Assembly: GCA_943736015.1 (NCBI GenBank)
Contig: OX031060.1
Coordinates: 25,063,231 to 25,127,230, forward strand
Origin: Tridacna crocea
Taxonomy: Eukaryota > Mollusca > Bivalvia > Cardiida > Cardiidae
Direction of reading: 5' to 3'
DNA length: 64,000 nt
Shown here piece after piece: positions 41,528 through 52,647 of this stretch. Positions within the stretch are counted from its first letter, which is position 1, and every line of letters starts with the position of its first letter. The notes under the pieces are model-generated. The model did not search any database. It was not told where the DNA came from and saw only the letters and a list, made by a program, of their open reading frames with translations. Position numbers and translations under genes: made by a program.

Positions 41528-41934
41528 AACTTGCATCATCATCAAAATTGGTAAATTAACTGAAGTATGAAGGTATAAATAAAGTGTTAAACCACAGTTT
41601 TATCCCAAATTCTTACAACAACCAACTGAAATCTGGCTTTATATGTGTATTAATTCAGTTCATTACTGTTGATTGTCAATATTTTACAAAGATGCTTTCA
41701 CAGGTTGCTGCTGTACCCAAGTTTCAAGAGGAAATGAGTTAAATGAAATAAAGGTTTTTTTCTTATCAAATCAAAGGCTTTAACAGGTCCTTTAAATACA
41801 GGATATCCTGTAGTCTCTATGTGTTTATGAATACAAATTTGGCCACACATGTGATCTGTAACAAATTATATAACATCCATGGCTTCCTGTCTGGCGGGAA
41901 TTATTTTGTCATACACAGAATATTCACCTTGTCA
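41528..41934. other. unassigned DNA, no gene seen
   Basis: AT-rich. No repeat copy or coding-like segment recognised. Confidence 0.4.
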
Positions 41935-42028
41935 ACCCATTACCATCAGAATTTTAGAACATCAACATCATCTGCAAAAGTTTCAATTTGGACAATTCTT
42001 AAATTTCTTTTGAATAAAGAGAATCTCA
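41935..42028 (+). mobile_element. TTAA-FB with palindrome deleted
   Basis: CAACCCATTACCATCAG start joined directly to right-arm sequence CATCTGCAAAAG and TTCAATTTGGACAATTC. Confidence 0.45.
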
Positions 42029-42197
42029 GTGCATTGACATAACCCGAAGTGCTAATAATACATGGTTGAAAATAAAGGTCAGGTCCACGCCTAAATGCTT
42101 TTGAAAGCTATGATCGCTGGAAAAAATACTTGCAAACTTTTAAATCAAAGTACCATCATTTAATTGCCTTTTCATCTTTTCTGGTATTCTTGGATCC

Positions 42198-42427
42198 TTA
42201 ACCCTTTCCCAAACGACAAATTTTGGATTCTTCCAAACTGAAAGAGTTTGCAGATGACAATTTCTGATTTTAAGAAAATGGCAAAAAGTTCTCAAAAAGG
42301 GTAGAAAACACTGTGGGAAAAGGAGAAATTGCTCGTTACGAGGAATTTCTCCTTTTCCCACAGTGTTTTCAAAAGAGTTTTACAGCCGACACGTAAAAAC
42401 CAGGACAAATGTTTAGGAAAGGGTTAA
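42198..42427 (-). mobile_element. TTAA-FB type 2, complete
   Basis: TTAACCCTTTCCCAAACGAC to TTTAGGAAAGGGTTAA, 230 bp. Apex TTGCTCGTTACGAGGAA. Confidence 0.93.
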
Positions 42428-42674
42428 TGTGACTGATATTCTGATTCTCAAATTTAATCAGTTGACATTATAACTCCTTTTTCATAAGCCTACAGTTAAT
42501 TGGCCAACAACAAAGAAAATACATAGTTTTATTATCATAAGGTTTTTAGTTCATATTTCTGTGCAGTGCATGGGCTGAAATTTGTCACACAGGGCTCTTG
42601 TCTGGATAGCTTAAATTCATCCTGTGGAGTTAAATGTGTCTGTTCTGTACTCCTGCAAGAGGTATCATTCCCAT

Positions 42675-42750
42675 CTGGTAACCAGAATTTTTTCCTTACC
42701 CCAAATGTTTGAAAAAGCTTTTTTCAACAGTATCATTAAAACTCAACTCG
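42675..42750 (-). mobile_element. TTAA-FB half copy starting at the apex
   Basis: CTGGTAACCAGAATTTTTTCC onward, covering one hairpin arm and part of the adjoining arm. Confidence 0.4.
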
Positions 42751-42808
42751 GAGTAATTGTATCAATGTGAAATATAAGCCAGTTTTAAGAAAGGCTTGGG
42801 CATAGTTT

Positions 42809-44346
42809 TTAACCATTTACAAAACAATGGCATGTTTTAACAACACTGATGAAAAAGACATATGAAAATATTGAGTAACAAGAGGGCCATGATGGCCCTG
42901 TATCGCTCCACTGGCTAATTCGTAAAAACACTACAAGCCAAACATTACATTATTTGGCCAACTGGTTTCAAACTTGAGGGCATACAATTTTTTTTCACAA
43001 AAACCAACAAAAAAGCTGTGACCCCTGGGCAAATCCAGGTTTGACCACAAAGCTATAATTACTTGAATCCTGGTGGAGGTCTACAAGATACAGCCCCATA
43101 CCAAATAATACAGGTCTAGAATGTGTGTTTATAAACAAGAAGATTTTCAAAGTTTTCTCAATAAAAGGCCCTGTAAAACATGAAATCCATGAGACAGGGC
43201 TACATTTAGTGGTCCTAGTCTTTATTATGGTTAGTCACAAGATGACTTAGAAAGTCTTCATCACAAAAGCCCATGTAAAGCTTGTGACCCCTGGTGTGGG
43301 GACAAACTTGACCCTAAGGCTATAATTTGGGCCCTCCTGGTAGAGGCCCACTAGATAGAGCTACATGCAAAATTTGGTAGCCTTAGGCCTTATAGCTAGT
43401 AGATAATAGTAGATAATAGCTATATACAAGTAATTTCTTAACAAAATCCCAATATGAGCCCATGTAAAACTTGTAACCCCCAGGACAGCAAAATCCAGGA
43501 CAGGGCCAAATTTGACCCCAGGGCTACAATTTGGGCACCTTTGGTAGACAACCACTTGATAAAGCTAGATGCAAAATTGAGTAACCCTAGGCCTTATGGC
43601 TTGGTACGAAAAGATTTTTAAAGTTTTCACTACATGTATATAAGCCCATATAAAACTTGTGACCCCCGGGGCCGGGCCAAATTTGACCTCTGGGCTATCA
43701 TTTGGGCACTCTGGTTAGAGGTCAACTAGATAAAGCTACATGCCAAATTTTGTAGCCCTAGGCCCTATGGCTAGGTACCAGAAGAATTTTAAAGTTTTCC
43801 CTATATAAGCCCATATAAAACTTGTGACCCCCGGGGTGGGGCCAATTTTGACCCCAGGGCTAATATTTGAAGGAACTTGGTAGAGGTCCACTAGATAAAG
43901 CTACATGCCATATTTGGTAGCCCTAGGCCTTATGGTTTCAGAGAAGATTTTTAAAAAATTTCAATATTTTTCAATTTTGTTGCCATGGCAACCAGAGTTT
44001 TTGAAGGAATAAAATTCTTTCAAGGAATTCTGAAGAGGACCATTACAGGATCATTTCTGTGAAGTTTTATCAAAATTGGATGGGTAGTTTTCAAAGAAGA
44101 AGATATTTGAAATAAAAGTTAACGCACGCATGCACGCACACACACACGGACGGACGCAAGACGGACACCGGGCCATGACATAAGCCCGCTGGCCTTCGGC
44201 CAGTGGAGCTAAAAACAGAAAGGTTGTAGCCACAATGTTTTCTACCATTCCTAACAAAAATTTCCAATGCTGAGTCAAGTCTATTATATTGTCTTAAAAT
44301 GCTTTCAATTGGATTAGTCAAAAATTTTGTTGTTTTGTTCAGTTAA
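42809..44346 (+). mobile_element. TTAA-FB split by a GCTCCACTGGC element
   Basis: Left part TTAACCATTTACAAAAC to GAAAATATTGAGTA. Right part resumes at 44216 (AGAAAGGTTG, CCACAATGTTTTCTACC) and ends TTCAGTTAA, shared with the next copy. Confidence 0.78.
42878..44215 (+). mobile_element. GCTCCACTGGC element, second copy
   Basis: ACAAGAGGGCCATGATGGCC start, CTGGCCTTCGGCCAGTGGAG CTAAAA end. Same internal 166-170 bp units as at 27107 and very similar throughout. Ends in a CACGCACACACACACGGACG tract before the terminal hairpin. Confidence 0.87.
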
Positions 44347-44571
44347 CTCTTTACCACACGACAAAATTTTAGACTGGTTCAAATTGAAAGCATTTGCAGA
44401 CGACAAAATAAATGTGACTGAAAAATTGAAATTTGTTCTGGGAAGGGTAGAAAACACTGTGGGAAAAGGAGAAAATGCTGGTTATAAGCATTTTCTCCTT
44501 TTCCTACAGTGTTTTCAAAAGTCTTCTTTTTCTGGGGCGTCAAAAGTAGGGATTGTGTGGTAATTGGTTAA
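44343..44571 (-). mobile_element. TTAA-FB type 1, complete
   Basis: TTAACTCTTTACCACACGAC to GTGTGGTAATTGGTTAA, 229 bp. Confidence 0.95.
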
Positions 44572-44815
44572 AGAACTGAAACCACAAAGAATTCACAAAA
44601 AATTTCATCTAAAACAGGCTAAAATTTCCAATTCCTTACAGTAGTACCAATATACTAAGCACTCTGAAAATGTCTTAGAAGTCTGCTTTATTTGCTACTC
44701 TCTGGGTAAATATGGAACAAAAAAGCCATGGATTAACCTGACAAAAGTTGGATAATGTCATTCAATAAATTTGATGGGAAGACAAACTTCCTGTGGAGTG
44801 AAAGTGTCAATTAAA

Positions 44816-45082
44816 CTAACCCTTTATCAAATAACCTGCCATAGGTGGTTTTTAACAGTAATTTATGGAGATAGCAATTTCTGAAAACATTTTCGGACAA
44901 AAGGAGAGAATAATGGTAGCCATCATTGTCTACGAAAGGTTTCTGCATTTTCAGAAGCAAAATTCATCTTTCAATCTACATTCAATGACTGCAATTTTAT
45001 GTTAGCCACAGAGGGCCTCTACAAAATAATGCTTTCAAAATCAACAAGTCAACTTAGAGTTTTGTCATCTGGTGAAGAGTGA
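44816..45082 (+). mobile_element. decayed TTAA-FB
   Basis: CTAACCCTTTATCAAAT start and TTTTGTCATCTGGTGAAGAG end. The interior is poorly preserved and longer than usual. Confidence 0.42.
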
Positions 45083-45120
45083 AGTCTTATTCTTACAAGA
45101 TTTTCAAAATGTCACATTCC

Positions 45121-45365
45121 CTTGCCTACCACATTTTACCCTGTAATACTCACTTCTGTTTTTTATGGAGCCTTTAATATGGAAAAAGACAGCTTTGGAA
45201 ACCACCCTGGGAAAAGGAGAAAATGCCCGTAACAAGCATTTTCTCCTTTTCCAACATACAGTATATTTTAAGCTTTCTATGACAAATGGATTGATTTTAT
45301 CAATGGTCTGGAAATCCTTTAATTTGAAAAAAACTCCAAAATTTTGTCTCCTAGATAAGAGTTAA
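45121..45365 (+). mobile_element. TTAA-FB, mixed features
   Basis: The left end resembles type 3 (AATACTCACTTC, TATGGAGCCTTT). The hairpin is type 1-like with apex GCCCGTAACAAGC. Ends CTAGATAAGAGTTAA. Confidence 0.62.
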
Positions 45366-45730
45366 TCTAGTGGCCAAGACTTTATTAGATATTTTACTGT
45401 GAAATGTGACCAACATTTCCTGACAGGCTTAAAGAAGGATTACCAGGTCCTGGAAAATTGCTAGGAAATCAATTTGCTTCTGACAACTACTCTGGAATGT
45501 AAATCTCTGGAAAATCTGGTCAACCAGACATTTATTCCAACATTTCTTTATCAATCACTGATTGCCTAATAAACCAAATTTACAGTAGCTATAGATCTGG
45601 AAAAACAACCTTCAGACTCCAGCTTGATAATTCTGGTAGGCAGATCGGTACATACTGTCAGTCTTAAGGTCCCATCAAAGCTTTCCAAGCTTTTTTCAAG
45701 GAATGAATTGATTGGTATATGTATTGTATT
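45366..45730. other. unassigned DNA, no gene seen
   Basis: No repeat or coding-like segment recognised. Confidence 0.4.
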
Positions 45731-46187
45731 TTAACCCATTACCACACAATCCCTACTTTTGACGACCTTAAGAAGAAGCCTTAACCCATTACCACACAAT
45801 CCCTACTTTTGACGCCCCTGAGAAAGAAGCCTTTTGAAAGCATTGTGGGAAAAGGAGAAAATGCTTGTAACCAGCATTTTCTCCTTTTCCCACAATGTTT
45901 TCTACTCTTCACAAAACAAATTTCAAATTTTTAGTCACCTTTATTTTGTCGCCTGGAAATGCTTTCAATTTGGACAAGTCTATAATATTGTCGAGTGGTA
46001 ATGGGTTAAGAACACATCGCGGGAAAGGGAGAAAATGCTGTTAACCAGCATTTTCTCCTTTTCTGACAATGTTTTCCATTCTTCACATAGCAAATTCTAA
46101 ATTTTCATTCACTTTTACTTTTTCATCTGCCATTTTATGCTTTCAATTTGGACCAGTCCAGAATTTTGTTGTTTGGTAAAACGTTAA
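45731..46187 (+). mobile_element. TTAA-FB type 1 interrupted by another type 1 copy
   Basis: First 50 bp (TTAACCCATTACCACAC to AGAAGAAGCC), then the inserted copy, then continuation from 46010 with GAACACATCGCGGG to GGTAAAACGTTAA. The junction corresponds to GCCTTTTGAAAACAC in unbroken copies. Confidence 0.9.
45781..46009 (+). mobile_element. TTAA-FB type 1, complete, nested in its own kind
   Basis: TTAACCCATTACCACAC to GAGTGGTAATGGGTTAA, 229 bp, same orientation as its host, TTAA on both sides. Confidence 0.96.
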
Positions 46188-46245
46188 TCACCGTAGGTTT
46201 CATTTCTCTCACTTCACTGACCTTGACCAGTCTAAAGGGGCCTAC

Positions 46246-46608
46246 CATCTTCGCGAGCCAAAGTTATGATCACTACATGGATCTTACCTTGGCAGATTGA
46301 GCCCGATTTCGAGATTCCTGCAGTGCATTTCTAAAAGCCAATGTAATATCGTTTTACAAACCGCTTATGAATACACATGAAACGATAAGCAGACATCCAC
46401 GTGGGTTTCCATGTTTACCTTCTATTCGAAAGGTAGCGACGTTGTTCTATTTTTATCAAAGATAAAATGCTACCAGCGATTTCATTCACTGCAGTTAGGG
46501 CTTGCTATATCCAATGAAAAAGTGTATCGGGTGAATGTAAAAATCAAGCTCGATCCCGCAAGGCTAGAGTAACAGTAGTGAACCGTCAGTCTTGGCTAGC
46601 GAAGACTG
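46246..46608 (+). mobile_element. CATCTTC element, copy 1
   Basis: Termini CATCTTCGCGAGCCAAAG and TCTTGGCTAGCGAAGACT are inverted. Flanked by GGGCCTAC (46238-46245) and GGCCCTAC (46609-46616), an 8-bp duplication with one mismatch. It sits at the head of a SINE. Confidence 0.78.
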
Positions 46609-46616
46609 GGCCCTAC

Positions 46617-46790
46617 TGGTAGAGCTGAGGACTCAAAGAAGGTCATGTCTGGGGCCAATTGAGGGTGTGGATTTGAGTCCATCTTTCAGATGTCAACAAT
46701 GAACAGAGGTCCTGTGAGATGGTGCTCTATACCTAGCACGTTAAAGAACCAGGTGAGGTGTAACTTGGGTCATGTTTCGTCTTGTATCTT
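46617..46790 (+). mobile_element. tRNA-derived SINE, head split by the CATCTTC element
   Basis: TGGTAGAGCTGAGGACTC resembles an A box and GGATTTGAGTCC a B box. Downstream AGCACGTTAAAGAACCA is the inverse of the core in the SINE at 32541-32850. The first bases of the head probably lie before 46246. Confidence 0.65.
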
Positions 46791-46842
46791 GCACTATATC
46801 CATAACTAATATAGCCTTGATACTTCTCTGTGAAGGGGTGAG

Positions 46843-46985
46843 TGAAATCCATTACCAAACAAAACTGCGTTTTGAACAACCCATAGATAGGGTAGCTTTT
46901 GATAAAATTCTGGTAACCAGCATTTTCTCCTCTTCCCAGAATGTTTCCTACCCTTTTGAGGATACATCCTAGCATTTAAAGACGT
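46843..46985 (+). mobile_element. TTAA-FB, partial
   Basis: AATCCATTACCAAAC start. The left hairpin arm is lost (ATAAAATTCTGGTAACCAG), the right arm is present, and the right end is absent. Confidence 0.52.
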
Positions 46986-47742
46986 TTATGACAAATTCTT
47001 CCAACGGACAGATTTTTTTTAAACTTTGCACACACAAAGCTCATCATGTCTCTTGTAGATTACAATGAAAAAAAAAGGGGGTCCCCGTTCTCGTTTCCGA
47101 GAAATTCGCTTTTGAAAAGGTATATACAGTTACAAAATTCAGCATATACTGGATTAAACACACTTTCCTTGAATAGTCAATTAAACAGGAAAATTGCCAG
47201 AAGAATATACAAATATACATCACTTTAAAGAAAAATAATTCAGTTTTGCACAAAAAACATATAAAAGCCTGGTTCTGAGCATGGCAAATGTACCAATATG
47301 CATTTTATATATAGACCACTGAGTTAAAAAGGGAGATAATTTGACCGTGTTAAGGGTTAATTTTCAATAAAAACATACTTTCTAACGGACAGATTTTTTC
47401 TAAAACTTCCACAATCATAGTACTTATAAATCTTGACAATAAGAAAAAATAAAAATGGCACCAACCCGTGCTTTTTTCCCCAGGAAAAAGGGATGAAGGT
47501 CACATTTGAAGTTAATTTTTTCCAAGGAAAGGGATAAAAGCTCGGCTGACATGATGGAAAAGGGAAAAAATATTCAGTGGAAGAAATTTTCCCTTTTCCC
47601 ACAGTATTTTTCAAAGAGGAAATAGCTATACTTCAAGAAAAAGGTATACTTCAACAGCTTTAATTTTCTGCCTGTTTCATTGTTTGCTGTGTAACTGGAT
47701 TTTTTTCCAGCTAAATCTTTACCAGTCATAATCATCCTTACA
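46986..47742. other. unassigned DNA, no gene seen
   Basis: CTAACGGACAGATTTTTTYT occurs twice (about 47000 as CCAACGG, and 47380). A decayed hairpin near 47545-47620 vaguely resembles TTAA-FB. No gene supported. Confidence 0.35.
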
Positions 47743-47806
47743 CTGGCAGGCCAGTTTTGAAGCTATCACCTTCTCCGGAAAGGATAGCATGACAACTGGC
47801 CTGCCA
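47743..47806. repeat. palindromic repeat, TGGCAGGCCAGTT
   Basis: TGGCAGGCCAGTTTTGAAGC and its imperfect complement around a TCCGGA centre. The 13-bp outer repeats are exact. Confidence 0.6.
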
Positions 47807-48123
47807 ATTTCAGGAAAACGTCAGAAGCTGTATCATTTTCATCGTTGGATGGCTGACATTGCGTAAAAAATTCCCTTTTCCACGACAAATAAGCATTCGT
47901 TTTGGTGAAAACTTCCCCTTTTTATTTTAACCATAGAATACCATGGCTAGTGCAACCGTGCTATTACCATCCGTAGAATGTTCTTCTTGTAAAAGTGCAC
48001 CGTCGGTCCGCTGTTACTATTGCCATTTGTGCGAAAAATACAAAATAGCGCTGATAGTTTTACTATCTGTGAGAAATACACATGCGCAGTATGAATGCGC
48101 ATAAACATTTATACCAAACGCCG
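47807..48123. other. unassigned DNA, no gene seen
   Basis: No feature recognised. Confidence 0.35.
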
Positions 48124-48347
48124 TTAACTCTTTACCAAACATCAAAATTTTAGACTTGTCCAAATTTAAAGCATTTGCAGACGACAAAATGAAAGTGACT
48201 GAGAATTTGAAATTTATTTTGGGAAGGGTAGAAAGCATCGTGGGAAAAGGAGAAAGTGCTGGTTAACAGCATTTTATCCTTTTCCCACATTGCTTTCTAA
48301 AGGCTTCTTTCTCAGGGTCATCAAAAGCTTGTGTTGTAAAGGGTTAA
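48124..48347 (-). mobile_element. TTAA-FB type 1, complete
   Basis: TTAACTCTTTACCAAACATC to TGTTGTAAAGGGTTAA. Apex CTGGTTAACAG. Confidence 0.92.
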
Positions 48348-48675
48348 GCCACTGTGACCTAGTATGTTCTGTGAAAAAGCTTTACAAGTGTAAAGTCATA
48401 GAGCTTGTGGTCTGGTAAAGGAATAATCTGGTCAAAAGGTTGAGAAAAAACATGACCAAAATTAGGGCCACAAAGAGGCGATCATGTTTACATTAATTAC
48501 ACGCCAGACTGACATTGTAAGACTCCAGCATTGTGTTACAAAATCAATGATTTCATAGGCCACAATCAGTAATCCACTAATCCTATACAGCCCGGATTAT
48601 TCGCCCTTCAATACAACTTTCATATCCGTAAAACCTGTATCAAAACTATTTATTAACTTCCCAACGCTACTCTTA
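48348..48675. other. unassigned DNA, no gene seen
   Basis: No repeat copy or coding-like segment recognised. Confidence 0.35.
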
Positions 48676-48850
48676 GCATGCATAAATTCTTTACCAAACT
48701 CAAAATATTGAAGGGTCAATTCTATGCTGATGGTAAGTTAAATCTTGTTCAAATGATGGAGAACATTGGTCAAAAGCATTTTATCCTTTTCCAGCCATTT
48801 TTCAAAAGCTCTTTGCCTGAAAATTGTAAAAAGTTGGGCTAGTTCGATTG
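48676..48850 (-). mobile_element. decayed TTAA-FB
   Basis: TTCTTTACCAAACTC start and CAAAAGCATTTTATCCTTTTCC arm. Termini and apex lost. Another vague fragment follows to about 48960. Confidence 0.4.
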
Positions 48851-49082
48851 AAGGTTTATCCTTCTTATTCACATTGTGTTGGAAGAAAAAAGGAGAAACC
48901 ACTAATAATGAGCTTTCTTTCTCTTTTTCCTTTTGTCATTCTATTCTTTGGAGGACATTTTGTCTACCCTAATTAACCCTTAACTATTCAATCTTTGTGG
49001 TTTGAAATTACATGTAAAATTAAATATCTTCATCTAAAATGTCTGCAGAATCAGTTACAGTAATAATCAGCAGCTTGAAGAG

Positions 49083-49290
49083 TTAACTCTTTATCACACA
49101 ATGTAATTTTAAATGACCCTAGGAGAGAGAGTTTTCAGAGCCATTGCAGGAATAGGTGGAAATGCTTGTTACCAGCATTTTCTCATTTACCTACAATGTT
49201 AATTGCTACCCTGCAATACACCAATTTCAATGTCTGTGTCCAGTTTGGACAGGTATTAAGTTTTTCCTTTCAGTAAAGAGAGTTTTAAGG
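49083..49290 (+). mobile_element. TTAA-FB type 1, diverged
   Basis: TTAACTCTTTATCACAC start. Apex CTTGTTACCAG. Right arm shortened. End TTTCAGTAAAGAGAGTT. Confidence 0.68.
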
Positions 49291-49578
49291 GAAAGACTGC
49301 TATAGCAAAGGGATCAAATCATTATCATGTTATTGGGCAGGTGGTCAGTTATTGATCTAGGCAAGAATATTTCAATCAAAACCCCTAATGTCCTTGAGAA
49401 TGATTTCCCTCCCTAGCAACCAGAAGGGTACCTGGCCCTTGTCTTCAATATCAGTCATACCTGTGCATTAGTCCCCAACACAAGTCTTGCCTCAGAACTT
49501 GCATGAAAATATAAATAAGCGGAAATAAACATAAATGCTTTACAGTAATGAGTTCATCCTCTGAGGGAAAAGTTATTT

Positions 49579-49807
49579 TTAACTCATTACCAAACGACAA
49601 TATTTTAGACTGGTCCAAATCAAAAGCATTTGCAGACGACATAATAAAAGTGACTGAAAATTTGAAAATTGTTTTGTGAAGGCTAGAAAACATTGTGGGA
49701 AAAGGAGAAAATGCGGGTTACCAGCATTTTCTCCTTTTCTCACAATCTTTTATAAAGGCTTCTTTCTCAGGGGCATCAAAAGTGGGAATTGTGTGGTAAT
49801 GGTTTAA
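49579..49807 (-). mobile_element. TTAA-FB type 1, complete
   Basis: TTAACTCATTACCAAACGAC to GTGTGGTAATGGTTTAA, 229 bp. Confidence 0.94.
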
Positions 49808-49859
49808 AGCAATTACTAGAGTTGTTTCATCTTTTTTATCATTTAATGTTTTTCAAAAG

Positions 49860-49968
49860 GGGCACAAAAGCACCTGAGGTCATTTTATGGTCAATATGCA
49901 ACAAAGGATGCTGGAAAGCTTGCTTCTTTGATCAGTGGCACACCTTTTGCCCAATTCACAGCTTTCAG
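49860..49968 (+). CDS. candidate internal exon, unknown product
   Basis: A pyrimidine-rich tract ending in CAAAAG precedes 35 complete open codons, with two bases left over at each end. The segment ends at a textbook donor, TTTCAG|GTAGGT. The peptide includes FYGQYATKDAGKLASLISGT. Its outgoing phase (AG) fits the candidate exon at 50310. The minus strand across it is also open, with a poorer acceptor. No domain recognised. It starts 53 bp after the complete TTAA-FB at 49579. Confidence 0.35.
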
Positions 49969-50309
49969 GTAGGTTGGAAAGTTCTTTTGGAATTACAACA
50001 GCTGCAGCTGGTCAAACAGTATCTGAACACAATCTTTTCCTTTGACTTCTCATAGAGCATCAATACAGTTACAGTCAAGAAAGTGTCTCCAGGATACCAA
50101 AACTCTGGGTGACTTTTAACTTTCTTGTGTTCACCTTGAAACATTCATAATATTGTTCTCAGTACATAACAATAACTTAGGTGCCCACTGCTTGAATATG
50201 CACATCTCCATACTTTCTGTTGGAAAACAACAACAACAGAATGAATAGTAATTGATTTTGTTATTCTAATTATGTCTCTGTCAAACTTTAATGCTCATCA
50301 GATCTTCAG

Positions 50310-50559
50310 ATTTCATGTACATGAACTGATCTCTATAAAATGTCTTTTTCCATCTCTTATCAAAAATCTAAACAGTCCTGTCAAAATGCAAATAAAACTT
50401 GAACAACAACTGATAACAGAACACTCTTTGCTCTCAGGTGATGAAAACCTGTCTTTCCTTCATCTCAAACATTATGGTATCTGGTTTTCAAAACCTTTTA
50501 TTCTCAAACAGGAGTTTTTTAAAAATTTGTTTCACTGCTTTCGAAGGCCTCAAAATTAA
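50310..50559 (+). CDS. candidate terminal exon, unknown product
   Basis: After acceptor-like GATCTTCAG, one base completes the AG left by the exon at 49860-49968 and gives Arg. Then 82 open codons run to TAA at 50557-50559. The peptide (FHVHELISIKCLFPSLIKNL at the start, HYGIWFSKPFILKQEFFKNL later) is Phe- and Lys-rich, which AT-rich DNA can give by chance. No family recognised. Confidence 0.28.
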
Positions 50560-50739
50560 TAGTAGATATAATGGTATGTTATACAACTAATCCATAAACC
50601 CTTACTAAAAGCTTTTCAACAATTAGGAACAAAATTTGAATTCTATGATATACGGCATCGAAAAGATTAGCAGCAATAACTCAACAATCAAATTGTGGCT
50701 CAATTGAAAAGATTTTTCTTTTGGTACAAAAAAAGGCCA

Positions 50740-50898
50740 TAAAATAAACATTTTGGCAAAAATAAGAAAATGTTGGTTGCTACAGCAGAGAAAATACTGG
50801 TTACCAGTCCTTTCTTCCTTTCCCAGAATGCTTTTAAAAGCCTATTGCTTATATCATGAAACACAGAAAACAAGGGATTATTTGTTTTAAAAGGGTTA
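50740..50898 (-). mobile_element. decayed TTAA-FB
   Basis: GAGAAAATACTGGTTACCAG hairpin apex and CCCAGAATGCTTTTAAAAGC arm. Ends TTTAAAAGGGTTAG. Confidence 0.42.
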
Positions 50899-50917
50899 GT
50901 AGGCATTGCTAAAGAGG

Positions 50918-51128
50918 TTTTAGTCTCTACCAAATGGCAAAATTAAATAGACTTGTCCAAAATTTTAAATGACCAAGTCAATGTGGCTCAAATGATGCCA
51001 TTTTTCTTTGAAAAAGCAGAAAACTTTTGGAACAGCATGGTAACCAGCATTTTCTCCTTTTCCCTCAATGTTTAATCTTTCCTCTGACAGTCATTAAACC
51101 TTGACTAATATGTTTTGTAAAGGGTTTG
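50918..51128 (-). mobile_element. diverged TTAA-FB
   Basis: TAGTCTCTACCAAATGGC start. Right hairpin arm well kept (CAGCATTTTCTCCTTTTCCC), left arm poor. End TTTGTAAAGGGTT. Confidence 0.55.
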
Positions 51129-51666
51129 TAAATGTGTTTTACTAGTCTTGTTTAAAAATAAACTAGGTTGAAGGATTGTCAAAAACATGATGTAAGGTCA
51201 CATTTTTTACACATGACAAAAGATTTTTCAACTGGCACTAATAACACTGACATAACTTCTACAAGCATCAAGGAAATGTTTCTTTGCTTGTTGTTCAATA
51301 CTGTTTTTCACATTATTTCAGTTATATTGCCATGGCCAGACTACCCACTCTATCCTTGATATTTCTTCAACCATTACTGTAAACATTATTCTTTTAAGGC
51401 CACTGGCTGCTTTCCCATATAAACATCCTGGAAACATTGTTTTGATGTTATAATTCATGGATCTTGTGGCATAATGTATAATAATCAATCCACAAACAGA
51501 AACGGCTGAGCTGGGAAATCTATCCAATGATCCCTAGGTTTCAAGTTTTGTATGTAGCCTAAATGAACTTCCAAGTATGGTACCCCTCCATACTTCAAGT
51601 GGTAGGGGCAGGTAATCCAGACTGTGAACTTCCATGCTCCACATTAATCATTTTCCTTCAAGCACG
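51129..51666. other. unassigned DNA, no gene seen
   Basis: Contains AAGTATGG and CCATACTT inverted motifs at 51571-51596. No gene supported. Confidence 0.35.
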
Positions 51667-51895
51667 TTAACCCTTCACCACACAATCCTGAGTTCTTAAC
51701 AACCCTGACAAAGAAAGCTTTTGAAAACATTGAGGAAAAAGGAGAAAATGCTAATAACCAGCATCCTCTCCTTTTTCCACAATGTTTTCCATTCTTTCAC
51801 AGAAAGTTTCATCATTTGAGCCTCATTTGATTTGTTGTCTGCAAAGTCTTCAAATTTGGACAAGTCGAAAATTCTATAATCTGGTAAAGAGTCAA
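51667..51895 (+). mobile_element. TTAA-FB type 1, complete
   Basis: TTAACCCTTCACCACAC to TCTGGTAAAGAGTCAA. Both arms carry AAAAAGGAG and CTCCTTTTT. Confidence 0.88.
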
Positions 51896-51904
51896 CTTGT
51901 AGGT

Positions 51905-52005
51905 TTTTTACCAAATAACAAAATTTTGGACTTTTCTGAACCCAAACTATTTGCAGACAATAATATTAAATGTCGGTCAAATCATAGATAATTGTCTTTC
52001 CAAGG
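51905..52005 (-). mobile_element. TTAA-FB end fragment
   Basis: TTTTTACCAAATAACAAAAT TTTGGAC and GCAGACAATAATATTAAATG are right-arm sequence only. Confidence 0.42.
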
Positions 52006-52049
52006 GTATCAAGCAGTCTGGGCTACATCATATTTTTCTTATCTTTTAT

Positions 52050-52273
52050 TTAACCCTTTACCTGATATGCCAATTTCAGGCTCTTCCATTTCAGCAGCAA
52101 ATAAAGATATGATGTCAAAAATATGGACAAATTAGGATACAAATATCTGATATAGTAGAAAACATTGTGGGAAAAGGAGAAATTGCTTATTGCGAGCAAT
52201 TTCTCCTTTTCACACAGAATTTTCAAAAGCTGTCTGTTGTTGATATGTCAAAATCTATGGAGTAAAGGGTTAA
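52050..52273 (-). mobile_element. TTAA-FB type 3
   Basis: TTAACCCTTTACCTGATATG to CTATGGAGTAAAGGGTTAA. Apex TTGCTTATTGCGAGCAA. Shares TTAA with the next copy. Confidence 0.88.
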
Positions 52274-52512
52274 CTCGTACAGTACATTAGCCTCAGTTTT
52301 AACAAGTCTACAGTGGAAGCCTTCTGAAAACAATTTGTGGAAAAAGGAGAAAATGCTGGTAACCAGCATTTTCTCCTTTTTCCACAATGTTTTCCAACCA
52401 TTCAAAGACTAAGTCCATTACCGTATATGAGCCATGTTTTAATCATTGTCTGTATATGATTTCAATCTGGACAACATTAGTCTTAAGATTTTGTTGTGTC
52501 ATAAAAGATTAT
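52270..52512 (+). mobile_element. TTAA-FB type 1, diverged ends
   Basis: TTAACTCGTACAGTAC start. Hairpin arms share the matched change GTGGAAAAAGGAG and CTCCTTTTTCCAC. End GTGTCATAAAAGATTA. Confidence 0.82.
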
Positions 52513-52647
52513 TTGAAAAGTCTCTGGGACTTCCTATGACATGACCATGCAAACAAGGAAACAAAACTCAAACAAAATTTGAGCCATTGAACATGTCTAA
52601 AAATACCACCTATGTCAGAGAGATCTTTTGCACTTGACTAAATTCAC

